The notes beneath the pieces are model-generated. The model was not told where the DNA came from, ran no database searches, and saw only the letters and a program-made list of their open reading frames with translations. Below are positions 27,151 to 35,990 of a stretch of 64,000 nucleotides of DNA, piece after piece. The translations under genes were made by a program, and so were the position numbers. The stretch is from Methylomicrobium sp. wino1 (GTDB taxonomy: Bacteria > Pseudomonadota > Gammaproteobacteria > Methylococcales > Methylomonadaceae). Location of the stretch: positions 310,001 to 374,000 of the forward strand of contig NZ_CP024202.1 of assembly GCF_003932755.1 (NCBI RefSeq). The letters run 5' to 3'. Positions within the stretch are counted from its first letter, which is position 1. Every line of letters starts with the position of its first letter.

Positions 27151-27345
27151 GATTTCCTCCTCGTTTTTATAACATTATTTTTTTTATTGGAATCAGGAAT
27201 ATAACGCCGTCATTCCGATGGCTCAAGCGAAAAATGCAATTTCCGATACGAATCTTGATTTTTCACTACTTAAAGCCAAGCCTGTTCGCTATACCAATCG
27301 GTTGCTTTGCCTAAATTATCGTCGTATACTTCCGACCTAGCTTAC

Positions 27346-27373
27346 TTGATCAAGCTGGCATAACACTTATAAA
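27346..27373 (+). promoter_or_regulatory. Candidate sigma-70 promoter for pqqA
   Basis: TTGATC (27346-27351) and TATAAA (27368-27373) are separated by 16 bases, 23 bases upstream of the pqqA ATG, leaving room for the CTGGAGG ribosome site. Spacing and position fit a housekeeping promoter. No operator was identified. Confidence 0.45.
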
Positions 27374-27395
27374 CATACTTCTGGAGGTATTGATT

Positions 27396-27470
27396 ATGAA
27401 ATGGGAAACACCTAGCTACACAGACCTGCGTTTCGGTTTTGAAGTAACCATGTATATCTACAACCGTTAA
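27396..27470 (+). CDS. pqqA: PQQ precursor peptide PqqA (24 aa)
   Basis: A 24-codon gene encoding a peptide that starts MKWETPSYTDLR and ends FEVTMYIYNR. Glu16 and Tyr20, separated by three residues, are the two residues cross-linked and excised to form pyrroloquinoline quinone. The ribosome site CTGGAGG lies about 9 bases upstream of the ATG. The peptide is the ribosomally made substrate of PqqE/PqqD. A terminator follows at once, so pqqA is expected to be expressed above the downstream genes. Confidence 0.95.
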   Translation: MKWETPSYTDLRFGFEVTMYIYNR

Positions 27471-27489
27471 TCTTTACGGTCGAATAGAA

Positions 27490-27517
27490 AAGGGGCTTGT
27501 AAGAGCCCCTTTTTTTT
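27490..27517 (+). terminator. Terminator/attenuator after pqqA
   Basis: AGGGGCT...AGCCCCT forms a 7-bp GC-rich stem with a 6-base loop, directly followed by eight T residues, 20 bp after the pqqA stop. It probably makes an abundant short pqqA transcript with partial read-through into pqqB. Confidence 0.9.
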
Positions 27518-27671
27518 GCGTCGAATTCCTGTTTTGAATAAGAAATTTTCCCGGCTTGACATAAAATGACGCTACCCGCCTTTCAGCGCCCCGCCAACAA
27601 AGCCCCGGCCGTTTGCGGACAAACTTTAATTGACGTATGATTCAGCACTTTAAATCATTCGAAACAATGCC

Positions 27672-28586
27672 ATGAAAATCAGAGTACTCGGCTCGGCAGC
27701 CGGCGGCGGTTTTCCGCAATGGAACTGCAACTGCCACAATTGTCATCGTATTCGCCGCAATGAAATGAACGGCGTCCCACGCACTCAGTCGTCAATCGCG
27801 GTCAGCACCGATAATCGTAACTGGCTGCTGTTCAACACGTCTCCGGACATCCTGACACAGCTCCATGCATTTCCGGCAATTCAACCGCGCGAAGGCGTCC
27901 GCGACACCGGTATCAAGGCAATCCTGCTGATCGACAGCCAAATCGATCATACGACCGGTTTATTGATGCTGCGCGAAAGCCGGCAGCCGCTCGATATTTA
28001 TTGCAGCGACATGGTCAAACAAGACCTCAGCACCGGTTTTCCGACCTTCAAAATGCTCGAAGATTACTGCACCGTCAATCATCATCCGGTTCCGCTAGAC
28101 GGCAGCAGCTTTACGATTCCAGGCATCGAAGATTTAAAATTTTATACCCAGTCGCTAAAAAGCAAGGCGCCGCCCTATTCGCCGCATCGCCACGATCCGC
28201 ATGACGGCGACAATATCGGCGTGATCATCGAACAAATTTCGACTGGAAAAAAAGTCTTCTATGCGCCAGGTCTCGGCGAAATCGAACCGCATGTGATGGA
28301 CGCCATGCAACTGGCCGATTGCGTAATGGTCGACGGCACATTTTGGACCGACGACGAAATGGTCACGCAAAACATCAGTCATAAACGCGCCCGCGAAATC
28401 GGCCATTTACCGCAATCGGGCCCCGGCGGCATGATCGAAGTGCTGAACGGCGTACCAAACACCCGTAAAATATTAATCCATATCAATAACACCAATCCGA
28501 TTTTGGACGAAGATTCCGAGCAGCGTAAAACACTCGATGCCGCCGGCATCGAAGTATCTTACGACGGCATGGAAATCGATTTATAA
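27672..28586 (+). CDS. pqqB: PqqB, metallo-beta-lactamase-fold PQQ protein
   Basis: A 304-residue protein with the PqqB start IRVLGSAAGGGFPQWNCNC, the zinc-site cysteines CNCHNC, LIDSQIDHTTG in place of the classic HxHxDH metal motif, and SPHRHDPHDGDNIG. PqqB is an iron hydroxylase acting in PQQ maturation, proposed to oxidise the tyrosine-derived part. Length is normal. It lies downstream of the pqqA terminator and 30 bp upstream of pqqC. Confidence 0.95.
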   Translation: MKIRVLGSAAGGGFPQWNCNCHNCHRIRRNEMNGVPRTQSSIAVSTDNRNWLLFNTSPDILTQLHAFPAIQPREGVRDTGIKAILLIDSQIDHTTGLLMLRESRQPLDIYCSDMVKQDLSTGFPTFKMLEDYCTVNHHPVPLDGSSFTIPGIEDLKFYTQSLKSKAPPYSPHRHDPHDGDNIGVIIEQISTGKKVFYAPGLGEIEPHVMDAMQLADCVMVDGTFWTDDEMVTQNISHKRAREIGHLPQSGPGGMIEVLNGVPNTRKILIHINNTNPILDEDSEQRKTLDAAGIEVSYDGMEIDL

Positions 28587-28616
28587 AGATTTATAAAAGA
28601 AACCCCGGTAAATCCT

Positions 28617-29348
28617 ATGAGTAACAGCGAATCAAAACCCTGGACCCGTGAAGAATTCGAGGCCCAGCTTCGCGGGATGGAAAAGTATTACCATATCCAC
28701 CATCCGTATCACACGCTGATGAACGAAGGCAAACTGACCAAGGAACAAATCCAAGGCTGGGTCGCGAACCGCTATTATTATCAGGTCATGATTCCGATCA
28801 AGGATGCGAACATCCTGGCCAATTGTCCTGACCGTAAGACTCGGGCGATATGGATTCAGCGCATTCTGGATCATGACGGCCATCCGAACGATCCCGGCGG
28901 CATCGAAGCTTGGATTCGGCTCGGTATCGCGGTCGGCCTGACGCGCGACGAAATTACGTCATTGCAATATGTGTTGCCCGGCGTGCGTTTCGCGGTCGAC
29001 GCCTATGTCAACTTCGCGCGCCGCGCCGATTGGCATGAGGCTGCCAGTTCGTCATTGACCGAACTTTTCGCGCCGAAAATTCATCAGCAACGCCTCGACA
29101 ACTGGCCGACGCATTATCCGTGGGTTGAAAAAGAAGGTTACATTTATTTTCGCAAGCGCCTCACCGAAGCGCGCCGCGATGTCGAACACGGACTGGAATT
29201 GACGCTGGACTGGTTCAAGACCCGCGAACAGCAGGAACGCATGGTCGAAATCCTGCAATTCAAATTGAATGTGCTCTGGACGATGGCCGATGCGATGTAC
29301 ATGGCGTATATCAATGAAATGCCGCCGTATTTCAATGTCAAACCTTGA
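28617..29348 (+). CDS. pqqC: Pyrroloquinoline-quinone synthase PqqC
   Basis: This 243-residue all-helical oxidase carries out the final ring closure and eight-electron oxidation to PQQ. Recognisable segments are [36 protein letters not shown] and RILDHDG. It follows pqqB by 30 bp and is followed not by pqqD but by a Uma2-type nuclease gene 31 bp away. Confidence 0.95.
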   Translation: MSNSESKPWTREEFEAQLRGMEKYYHIHHPYHTLMNEGKLTKEQIQGWVANRYYYQVMIPIKDANILANCPDRKTRAIWIQRILDHDGHPNDPGGIEAWIRLGIAVGLTRDEITSLQYVLPGVRFAVDAYVNFARRADWHEAASSSLTELFAPKIHQQRLDNWPTHYPWVEKEGYIYFRKRLTEARRDVEHGLELTLDWFKTREQQERMVEILQFKLNVLWTMADAMYMAYINEMPPYFNVKP

Positions 29349-29379
29349 CCGACAACGAATTCGGTGATGGGAGAATGTC

Positions 29380-29940
29380 ATGCAAACGGCGATACAAAAA
29401 CATTTGTTCAGCATTTCCGATTACGATCGTATGGCGGAACGCGGCCTGTTCGATGAAGACTCCCGCATTGAATTGATTGATGGAGAGTTTTTCGATATGG
29501 CGCCGATTGGCAGCAGGCATGCAAGCATCGTCAGTTTTTTAGCCAGCGCCTTGATAAAACAACTGAGCGACCGAGCAATCATGCGCATTCAAGACCCGGT
29601 GCGGCTCGGCGATTTTTCCGTGCCGCAACCCGACTTGGCGGCCGTCGAACCTAAAACCGATTTTTATCGAACACGGCATCCGGAAGCGAACGAAATTCTG
29701 TTGCTGATCGAGGTGTCCGACTCGACCGCCAATTACGACTTGAACACCAAAATTCCGCTCTATGCCAAATATGCGGTTCCCGAGTGCTGGCTAATCGATA
29801 TCGACAAAAAAACGGTGACCCGCTTTACCGAACCGCTTGAAAACAGCTATAAAATGCAGCACATTTACCATGCCGACGAATCCGTGCAATCGATTCAATT
29901 CGATTGCCTTTCAATCAACTTAGGCAGCCTACTTGATTGA
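29380..29940 (+). CDS. Uma2-family PD-(D/E)XK nuclease inserted in the pqq operon
   Basis: A 186-residue Uma2/DUF820 protein: DEDSRIELIDGEFFDMAP with the first acidic residue, VPQPDLAAVEP with the core Asp, and LLLIEVSDSTANYDLNTKIP with the (D/E)xK-like site, then CWLIDIDKKTV. A good ribosome site (GGGAG, 7 bases before the ATG) and the same orientation imply co-transcription with pqqC and pqqD. Uma2 proteins are common in cyanobacteria and of unknown cellular role. No known step of PQQ synthesis needs a nuclease, so this is probably an insertion into the operon. Confidence 0.88.
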   Translation: MQTAIQKHLFSISDYDRMAERGLFDEDSRIELIDGEFFDMAPIGSRHASIVSFLASALIKQLSDRAIMRIQDPVRLGDFSVPQPDLAAVEPKTDFYRTRHPEANEILLLIEVSDSTANYDLNTKIPLYAKYAVPECWLIDIDKKTVTRFTEPLENSYKMQHIYHADESVQSIQFDCLSINLGSLLD

Positions 29941-30025
29941 AAAGGCAAAACCGGAACCTCACCGCAACCTGCATACTTGAAAATTTTTCGGCATTACCAT
30001 TAGCCATTATTCGAATCAAAGCACT

Positions 30026-30298
30026 ATGACCATCGACCCGGACAAAAATATCCGCTTCTCGCCTACGCACCGACTGCAATGGGAAGAAGCGCAACAAAAA
30101 GACGTGATTCTCTATCCCGAAGGCATGGTCGAGCTCAATCAAAGCTCCGCCGAAATCCTAAAGCTTTGCGACGGCAACCGTAAACCGCAGCAAATCGTCG
30201 ACGAATTGGAACGAAAGTTCGAAACCACAGGTCTTCGTAACGACATCATCGCACTTCTGGAAGTAGCACTGAAAAATGGCTGGATCAAACAAGATTAA
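30026..30298 (+). CDS. pqqD: PqqD peptide chaperone
   Basis: A 90-residue winged-helix RRE-type protein ([43 protein letters not shown] in order). It binds PqqA and presents it to PqqE. Its 3' end overlaps the start of pqqE by 23 bp, consistent with the tight PqqD-PqqE complex. The 85-bp gap after the Uma2 gene has no terminator. Confidence 0.93.
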   Translation: MTIDPDKNIRFSPTHRLQWEEAQQKDVILYPEGMVELNQSSAEILKLCDGNRKPQQIVDELERKFETTGLRNDIIALLEVALKNGWIKQD

Positions 30299-31403
30299 CA
30301 TTACCCCACCTCGCTGGCTGCTGGCCGAGCTGACTTATGCTTGCCCGCTGCAGTGTCCTTATTGCTCGAATCCGCTCGATTACGCAAAATACCCGTCGGA
30401 GCTTTCAACCGATGACTGGAAACGCGTCTTGTCTCAAGCGCGCAAGATGGGCGCGGTGCAATTAGGCTTGTCCGGCGGCGAACCGCTGGTCCGCCGCGAT
30501 TTGTCCGAACTGATCAGGCACGCGCGCGAATTGGGCTATTATTCGAACCTGATCACATCGGGCTATGGCCTGACTGAAGAGCGCATCGTCGAACTGAGAC
30601 AAGCCGGGCTCGACCATATTCAGGTCAGCATTCAAGCCAGTACGCAGGAATTGAACGACCATATTGCCGGCACCACGTCTTACGAACATAAGAGAGAAGT
30701 CGCGCATTTGGTCAAGAAACACGGTTATCCGATGGTCTTGTGCGTCGTGATTCACCGCGAAAACATTCATCAGATGCAACAGATTCTCGAAATGGCCGAA
30801 GAACTCGGCGCCGATTATCTGGAACTTGCAAACACCCAATATTACGGCTGGGCCCATGCCAACCGCGACCTGTTGCTACCGACCCAAGAGCAATTCGAAC
30901 AGGCCGAAGCGATCGCTCAAGCCTATAAGGAAAGAGTTGCCGGCAAGATGAAAATCTATTATGTCGTGCCGGATTATTACGAAGACCGCCCGAAACCCTG
31001 CATGAACGGCTGGGGCACGACTTTCTTGACGATCGCGCCGGACGGCGTCGCGCTGCCTTGCCATTCGGCGCGCGAATTGCCGGGGTTGGATTGCCCGAAC
31101 GTCAACGATTACAGCATCGAGGAAATCTGGACCGAGTCGAAGGCCTTCAATTTTTTCCGCGGTTTCGACTGGATGAAGGAGCCGTGCCGCAGTTGCGACG
31201 AAAAGGAAAAAGACTTCGGCGGCTGCCGCTGCCAAGCCTATTTGTTGACCGGCGATATGTATAACACCGACCCGGTCTGCAGTAAATCGCCGAACCGGCA
31301 TGTCGTACAAGAAGCCATCGACTCCGCGAAGTCCGCATCATTGGCGCCAGGCGAGAAGCCGTTGATTTTCCGCAACAGCAAAAATTCGCGGGATTTTGCA
31401 TAA
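30276..31403 (+). CDS. pqqE: PqqE radical SAM enzyme
   Basis: This 375-residue radical SAM enzyme forms the Glu-Tyr carbon-carbon cross-link in PqqA. The SAM cluster motif CPLQCPYC sits near residue 25. The C-terminal SPASM cysteines are seen in [41 protein letters not shown] and DPVC. The start at 30276 overlaps pqqD; its ribosome site is weak, so translation is probably coupled. It closes the operon. Confidence 0.95.
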   Translation: MAGSNKINITPPRWLLAELTYACPLQCPYCSNPLDYAKYPSELSTDDWKRVLSQARKMGAVQLGLSGGEPLVRRDLSELIRHARELGYYSNLITSGYGLTEERIVELRQAGLDHIQVSIQASTQELNDHIAGTTSYEHKREVAHLVKKHGYPMVLCVVIHRENIHQMQQILEMAEELGADYLELANTQYYGWAHANRDLLLPTQEQFEQAEAIAQAYKERVAGKMKIYYVVPDYYEDRPKPCMNGWGTTFLTIAPDGVALPCHSARELPGLDCPNVNDYSIEEIWTESKAFNFFRGFDWMKEPCRSCDEKEKDFGGCRCQAYLLTGDMYNTDPVCSKSPNRHVVQEAIDSAKSASLAPGEKPLIFRNSKNSRDFA

Positions 31404-31829
31404 ACTTTGCGCATCGCGCTACTTTGCTTGGACAGCCGCAATGAGTAATTAAGCCTCAATGGCTTCGAGAGTCGCGCCGTAGGCGTCGCTCCCACACTAC
31501 TCCATGTCCGGTCGTTCCCACAAAGAGCAGTACTGCTATTAAGTTAACGGAAACCCGTCATTCCGGCATGGATTGCCGGAATCCAGTTGTCATGGATGAC
31601 AGGCTTTTGTGGATCCCATAAGCCTCCGTGGAAACCCATACATTGACCGCCGAAGAAAGATCGGTATGCATTCCCACGCTGGAGCGGTGGGAACGAGGAA
31701 GTCATGTAGCCCGTATGCAGCGCAGCGAAATACAGGAAGTTCCGTGCCCCGAAACTCCCGGATTACGCTTTGCTTCATCCGTGCTACTTTCGAAAAAAGG
31801 TGCGCGATGCGCACCCTACATCGATTCTC
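31404..31829. other. Intergenic region made of dispersed repeats
   Basis: No gene. Around 31555-31610 lies the palindromic phrase CGTCATTCCGGCATGGATTG with CCGGAATCCAG. A REP-like element follows at 31626-31699 (CATACATTGACCGCCGAAGA..TCGGTATGCATTCCCACG). A GTAGCCCGTATGCAGCG segment after it is shared with 33506. It separates convergent pqqE and ubiX. Confidence 0.65.
31626..31699. repeat. REP-like element, TCGGTATGCATTCCCACG core
   Basis: GTGGAAACCCATACATTG and TCGGTATGCATTCCCACG are followed by CGGTGGGAACGAGG. Same order as the copies at 33433 and 34046, and the same downstream GTAGCCCGTATGCAGCG as the 33433 copy. Confidence 0.75.
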
Positions 31830-32405
31830 TTACAAACCTTCCCACGGCGTGAACAGGCCTTCGGTCTCGACTCCGAACATCGCCAGAATCCGCCCTACTC
31901 CGTCATCGACCATCGCTTCGATCGAGTTCGATTTATTGTAAAAGGCCGGCATCGGCGGATAGATAATGCCGCCCATTTCGGTCACGGCCGCCATGTTTCG
32001 GATGTGCGCGAGATTCAACGGCGTTTCGCGCGGCATGATCACCAAACGCCGCCGTTCCTTCAGCACGACGTCGGCCGCGCGGGAAATCAAGTTATCGCCG
32101 AAACCGTGCGCAACCGCCGCCAGGGTTTTCATCGAACACGGCGCGATGATCATGCCTTCGGTCTTGAAACCGCCGCTCGCGATCGTCGCCGCGACATCGT
32201 TGATTTCATGCGTCACATCGGCCCATTCATAGATCTGTTTACGCGACATAGCCATCTCGTGCTTCAGATTGACCAAACCGGCCGATGAAATGACCAAATG
32301 CGTTTCCCAGTCCGGTTTTTCACGCAACACTTGCAGAAATCGAAGTCCGTAAATCGCGCCGGTCGCGCCGGTAATGCCGATGACGAGTCGTTTTTTTGTA
32401 TTCAT
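31830..32405 (-). CDS. ubiX: Flavin prenyltransferase UbiX
   Basis: A 191-residue UbiX/Pad1 enzyme: VIGITGATGAIYGLRFLQVL at the N-terminus (FMN-binding), IIAPCSMKTLAAVAHG, and RRLVIMPRETPLNLAHIRNM, all family hallmarks. It makes prenylated FMN for the UbiD decarboxylase of ubiquinone synthesis. The prolyl aminopeptidase gene lies only 4 bp upstream on the same strand, so they probably share a transcript. No ubiD in this window. Confidence 0.94.
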   Translation of the reverse strand: MNTKKRLVIGITGATGAIYGLRFLQVLREKPDWETHLVISSAGLVNLKHEMAMSRKQIYEWADVTHEINDVAATIASGGFKTEGMIIAPCSMKTLAAVAHGFGDNLISRAADVVLKERRRLVIMPRETPLNLAHIRNMAAVTEMGGIIYPPMPAFYNKSNSIEAMVDDGVGRILAMFGVETEGLFTPWEGL

Positions 32406-32409
32406 GACT

Positions 32410-33366
32410 TTATTGATTCCAAGGAAGCTTATCGGCCATTGTATCGGTCGCCGACACCAACGCGTCGATCATATCCTTGCCTTGTGCGATATGCCCGGCA
32501 TGCGGCAATACGATGAATTCGGCATGCGGCAACGATTTATGCAATCGCCAACCGGCCTCTATCGGACAGACCAAATCGTTGCGACCGTGGATGATGATTG
32601 TCGGAATAGCCTTTAAACAGGCGCAATTGTCGAGAATCTGATTTTCTTCGATGAAATAACCATTTCTCGCGTAATGCAGTTCCATGCGGACTTGTTCGAG
32701 CATCGTATGCGTCGCGTGTTTCTCATGCGGCGCAGGCCTGAAATCGGAGCCCAAAGCGACTTGCCCGCCCCAGGCGGTCCATTCTTTCGCCGCGCGCAGA
32801 CGCGCCAATTCGTCTTCGCTCCATAATGCATCGCACAGCCCTTGCACCGGGTCATCCTCGAATTCGCGGGGAATGCAATTAGCCAGGCGCGACCATTGCT
32901 CCGGATAGATTCGCCCGGCGCCGTTCTTAATAAACCAATCCAAATCTTTTTGCCGCGCCAAGAAAACGCCGCGAATGATCAGGGCGAGCACCTTGTCGGT
33001 ATGTTGCTGAGCATATAACAAAGCAAGCGCGCCGCCCCACGAACCGCCGAACACGAGCCATTTCTCGATGTTCAATTGAATGCGAATCCGCTCCATGTCG
33101 TCGATCAGGGCTTGGGTATGATTGTCTACCAATTCACCGAACGGCAGCGACTGCCCGCAGCCGCGCTGGTCGAATAGAACGATGCGGTATCTTTCGGGGT
33201 CGAAAAAACGCCGATGATCGGGCTTTATACCGGAACACGGCCCGCCATGCAAAAACACCACGGGCAGACCGTCCGGATTGCCGCATTGCTCGACATAGAC
33301 CGAATGCTTGCCGGTATTCAAAAAAAACGTATCAAATGGGGATATTTCGGGATAGAGGGTTTTCAT
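32410..33366 (-). CDS. pip: Prolyl aminopeptidase (proline iminopeptidase)
   Basis: An alpha/beta-hydrolase of 318 residues with HGGPCSG (oxyanion region), FDQRGCGQS, the nucleophile elbow GGSWGGALAL, a cap domain (WTAWGG), and a C-terminal IIHGRNDLVCP / HAGH carrying the catalytic Asp and His. It removes N-terminal proline from peptides in the cytosol. Length matches the S33 family. Confidence 0.93.
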   Translation of the reverse strand: MKTLYPEISPFDTFFLNTGKHSVYVEQCGNPDGLPVVFLHGGPCSGIKPDHRRFFDPERYRIVLFDQRGCGQSLPFGELVDNHTQALIDDMERIRIQLNIEKWLVFGGSWGGALALLYAQQHTDKVLALIIRGVFLARQKDLDWFIKNGAGRIYPEQWSRLANCIPREFEDDPVQGLCDALWSEDELARLRAAKEWTAWGGQVALGSDFRPAPHEKHATHTMLEQVRMELHYARNGYFIEENQILDNCACLKAIPTIIIHGRNDLVCPIEAGWRLHKSLPHAEFIVLPHAGHIAQGKDMIDALVSATDTMADKLPWNQ

Positions 33367-33432
33367 TAAAATTTTATAAACTCGGCGGAAATTCCCGCTA
33401 TTTAAAAACCTTATAGATTCCCATGGTCTTCC

Positions 33433-33501
33433 ATGGGAATCTATACTTTGGCTGCCGAGGCAAGTTCGGTATGCATTCCCACGGAGGACCGTGGGAACGA
33501 G
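33433..33501. repeat. REP-like element, TCGGTATGCATTCCCACG core
   Basis: GGGAATCTATACTTTGGCTG, then CAAGTTCGGTATGCATTCCC, ACGGAGGACCGTGGGAACGAG; the right half is palindromic around CCGTGGG. Followed by the same GTAGCCCGTATGCAGCG segment as near 31708. Confidence 0.75.
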
Positions 33502-33600
33502 AGCGTAGCCCGTATGCAGCGTGGCGGAATACGGGAATGGCGTGGCTTCGACCTTCTAGGAGGAGCCAGGCTCCATCCGGGCTACACTGCTCGGTTAGTT

Positions 33601-33846
33601 TTAGGCGGCTTTTCGCTGAACGTCGATACGAAGCATGCTCTCTATGCTCAAATGATAATCCAATCCGGGCCATTCGATCCCTGTCCCACGACAAATAAAA
33701 CGATAATTCGACAATTCTTTGAACGATGCTTCTTGTAATTCTTTATACCATGTCATCGGCGTCGATATTAATCGGCTGTCTTCCAGCTCGACATGCAAAT
33801 ACCGGTCGTCGAAATGCACCGATTTACCTTTCACTGAAATAGTCAT
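33601..33846 (-). CDS. DUF2442 family protein
   Basis: An 81-residue protein with the DUF2442 layout: ISVKGKSVHFDDRYLHVELE, a central SRLISTPMTWYKELQEAS, and GTGIEWPGLDYHLSIESML at the end. The ATG at 33846 is preferred because an AAGG-containing stretch sits 8-10 bases upstream and the family begins near this Met; the longer frame to 33882 reads through DUF4160 coding sequence. DUF2442 genes commonly sit behind DUF4160 genes in a toxin-antitoxin-like arrangement; here the DUF4160 partner is broken. Confidence 0.8.
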   Translation of the reverse strand: MTISVKGKSVHFDDRYLHVELEDSRLISTPMTWYKELQEASFKELSNYRFICRGTGIEWPGLDYHLSIESMLRIDVQRKAA

Positions 33847-34036
33847 CCCATTGCCTTTCAAATTCATCTTTGTGGATTTCAAGCAAGCTTATAGCCGCCT
33901 TCAAATCTTTCGGTTTCATGTAATTCTTGACGACGCGAAGATCATACAATTCAATTTTGGCATACGCATCCCCTTTTACCACATGAACATGTTTTGGTTC
34001 ATGTTCATTGGCATAAAAAGAAGAATTTTCTGGCCC
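33824..34036 (-). pseudogene. Truncated DUF4160 gene
   Basis: In one minus-strand frame these bases encode FYANEHEPKHVHVVKGDAYA, KIELYDLRVVKNYMKPKDLK and WDDYFSER before a stop, clearly the body of DUF4160. The N-terminal ~15 residues and the start codon are missing: the frame meets a TAG at 34037-34039, where a REP-like repeat begins. The stop overlaps the DUF2442 start region. Probably inactivated by the repeat or by deletion. Confidence 0.7.
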
Positions 34037-34045
34037 CTAAGGTAT

Positions 34046-34117
34046 TCCGTGGGAACCCATACATTGGCTGGCGAAACAAGCTCGGTATGCATTCCCACGG
34101 CGGACCGTGGGAACGAG
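34046..34117. repeat. REP-like element abutting the broken DUF4160 gene
   Basis: CCGTGGGAACCCATACATTG, then CTCGGTATGCATTCCCACGG and CGGACCGTGGGAACGAGG. Its left boundary lies within about 10 bp of the point where DUF4160 homology stops. Confidence 0.75.
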
Positions 34118-34237
34118 GAGCAACCGTGGAAACGAGGAAACCGTTCAAGCCGGAGTTATAAACCCGGGCCCGCTTGCGTTCACATGAGGCGGCAAATAAG
34201 TGCACGATGCGCACTCTACGCAGACTCACGCGGACAT

Positions 34238-34270
34238 AAAAAAAGGAGGGGTATTACGCCCTCCTTTTTT
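34238..34270 (-). terminator. Rho-independent terminator of the outer-membrane barrel gene
   Basis: AAAAAAGGAGGG and CCCTCCTTTTTT form a 12-bp stem around a short loop, about 20 bp past the stop of the porin-like gene. Followed by T residues in both directions, so it can work on either strand. Confidence 0.9.
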
Positions 34271-34291
34271 ATAGGATCAAGTACTCAGACT

Positions 34292-35182
34292 TTAGAACTT
34301 GAAGCCGACCGAGCCGCCCAACGTGAAGCCGTCGGTTTGAACACCGTCCATATCATCGAAAGTGTGATGATAGCGAGTGTCAGCACCGACAACGATGCCG
34401 TCGAATATTTCATAATCGGCACCGATACCGAACTGCATGCCGGTGTTTAATACGGTAATCGCATCGGAAGGCGGACTGATGATGTTCATGTCCAAACCGA
34501 CCGGAATCAACCAGGGTCTGAATTTGCTGTCGTGCATGAATTTGATTTTCGGCGCGGCACTGATTCTCAACATATTGACTGTTACAGATTGTTGAGTTCC
34601 GAGTGGGATTGCACTACCAGTACCATCACCGCCAGCAGCTAAATCAGCGACAATACCGAGACCGTTGCGCTTCTCACTCGCGATTTCAGTGTATTCGATA
34701 CCTAATTCAAGATTGAATGAAGTATGATCCATCAACCCGAATAAATCGTTGTTAACATTGAAATCGATCGCGCCGCCATAGTAGAAAGCATCTTGATCGG
34801 TTCCACTGGTCAACAGATCTTCGCTAAGGCCTGTACCGGCAACTAACGCGCTATTACCACGAGTTTGATTGAAGCGCGCCCAACCGCCACGAACAGCGAA
34901 GGTATGATCTTTTGGTGCCGCAGTAGCGGGAGCCGATTTCACCGACGCCGCCCATTCATCCAATTCCATGACTTTAGCGGTATTTTCGGAAGCGGAACGA
35001 CTCGCCGCATCGCGTACGCGGTTCAATTCGCCTTGCATTTCTTGCAGCATTTGCGACATTTGATTAACTTGCGCTTCCAGCGCTTCGACTCTGGCATCGG
35101 CCGATGCGGTCGGTGCGGTCAGCGCGCCTACCGCCAATACCGCAGCCACGCTCAGAGCGGTTTGAGTTTTGTTCAGTTTCAT
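34292..35182 (-). CDS. Outer-membrane beta-barrel protein (Lpg1974/MOMP-like)
   Basis: A 296-residue secreted protein: signal peptide to about residue 28 (APTASADA), a short coiled coil (ARVEALEAQVNQMSQMLQEM) as in periplasmic trimerisation stalks, then a beta-barrel from about residue 90 with alternating hydrophobic strands ending in GGSVGFKF, a terminal Phe recognised by the BAM machinery. Resembles the Lpg1974-type pore-forming family of methanotrophs and Legionella. Own terminator downstream; long upstream region suggests its own promoter. Substrate unknown. Confidence 0.8.
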   Translation of the reverse strand: MKLNKTQTALSVAAVLAVGALTAPTASADARVEALEAQVNQMSQMLQEMQGELNRVRDAASRSASENTAKVMELDEWAASVKSAPATAAPKDHTFAVRGGWARFNQTRGNSALVAGTGLSEDLLTSGTDQDAFYYGGAIDFNVNNDLFGLMDHTSFNLELGIEYTEIASEKRNGLGIVADLAAGGDGTGSAIPLGTQQSVTVNMLRISAAPKIKFMHDSKFRPWLIPVGLDMNIISPPSDAITVLNTGMQFGIGADYEIFDGIVVGADTRYHHTFDDMDGVQTDGFTLGGSVGFKF

Positions 35183-35610
35183 CAGTTCCCCCTCGTAAGA
35201 GATTTTTGTTTATGTTTTTTTTGCCTTAAAACAACAAGACTTTTTCACGAAAAGGATAATAGCAGCTAAAGCCGATCCTTACAAGTTCCTTACAGTAATT
35301 AAGGATTTTTATTTTTTATTGGATAACCATTATTTATCAAACACTAATGGAAACAACATCAACACATGTTCGTTCTGTATGCGAAAAACAACAATTTATT
35401 AAAACACAGGCAAAGCTCAGGCCATTCGGTATTTAGTAACGCTCTTTTGCAGTTTTTACTGTGAAAGTTCGTAGATTTTGGTTCTTTATCTAATCTTTAG
35501 ATCTGCAAATCTCCGTTCTGGCAATTCCGGTTCCGAAGAGGGTGCGGTTGCTCGATCGACAGGCGTCGGCGGCAGGGACAGCCGCCGTCGAGCCTACATG
35601 GACGTATTCA

Positions 35611-35744
35611 CCCAGCACCTAAATTCCATAGACCATTGGCTATAGTTAACTATCTTGGATAATTCATCCAGCACCTAAATAAGCCATGATTTTGAATCAT
35701 TGCCAAAGACCTATGGAATTTAGGTGCTGGATTTAGGTGCTGGG
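35611..35744. repeat. AGGTGCTGGG hairpin element, copy 2 (enlarged)
   Basis: Inverted repeat CCCAGCACCTAAATTCCATA...CTATGGAATTTAGGTGCTGG with an extra internal CCAGCACCTAAAT and a second terminal ATTTAGGTGCTGGG, so one hairpin appears nested in or duplicated beside another. Flanks are GAGCCTACATGGACGTATTC and TTCACGGCGT, as in the other copies. Confidence 0.75.
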
Positions 35745-35990
35745 TTCACGGCGTCCTGTCGGGCGAGTGACCGTACCCAGCCATCCCTCGCACTTTCATT
35801 TGCCGGGCCTTCATGAACGTTAGGCACCCTCTCTTCAAACATCATTGACTTTCGTTTTTTGCTTCATCTAATGGTCGCACTAGTTAAAGCCGCGTAAAAT
35901 AGCGCTCTATTGGAACCCTTCGCGAAAAGACATCCGATGATTTACCCGGTCTCAAAGCATTTTACTTCGCGCGGAAACGTCTAAACCAAA

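Noticed and set aside
27396..27470. Considered as a leader peptide or attenuator frame
   Set aside because: Glu16 and Tyr20 spacing and position before pqqB identify it as PqqA.
29380..29940. Considered as an insertion sequence carrying the Uma2 gene
   Set aside because: No inverted ends or target duplication seen around the gene; only a single gene with normal spacing.
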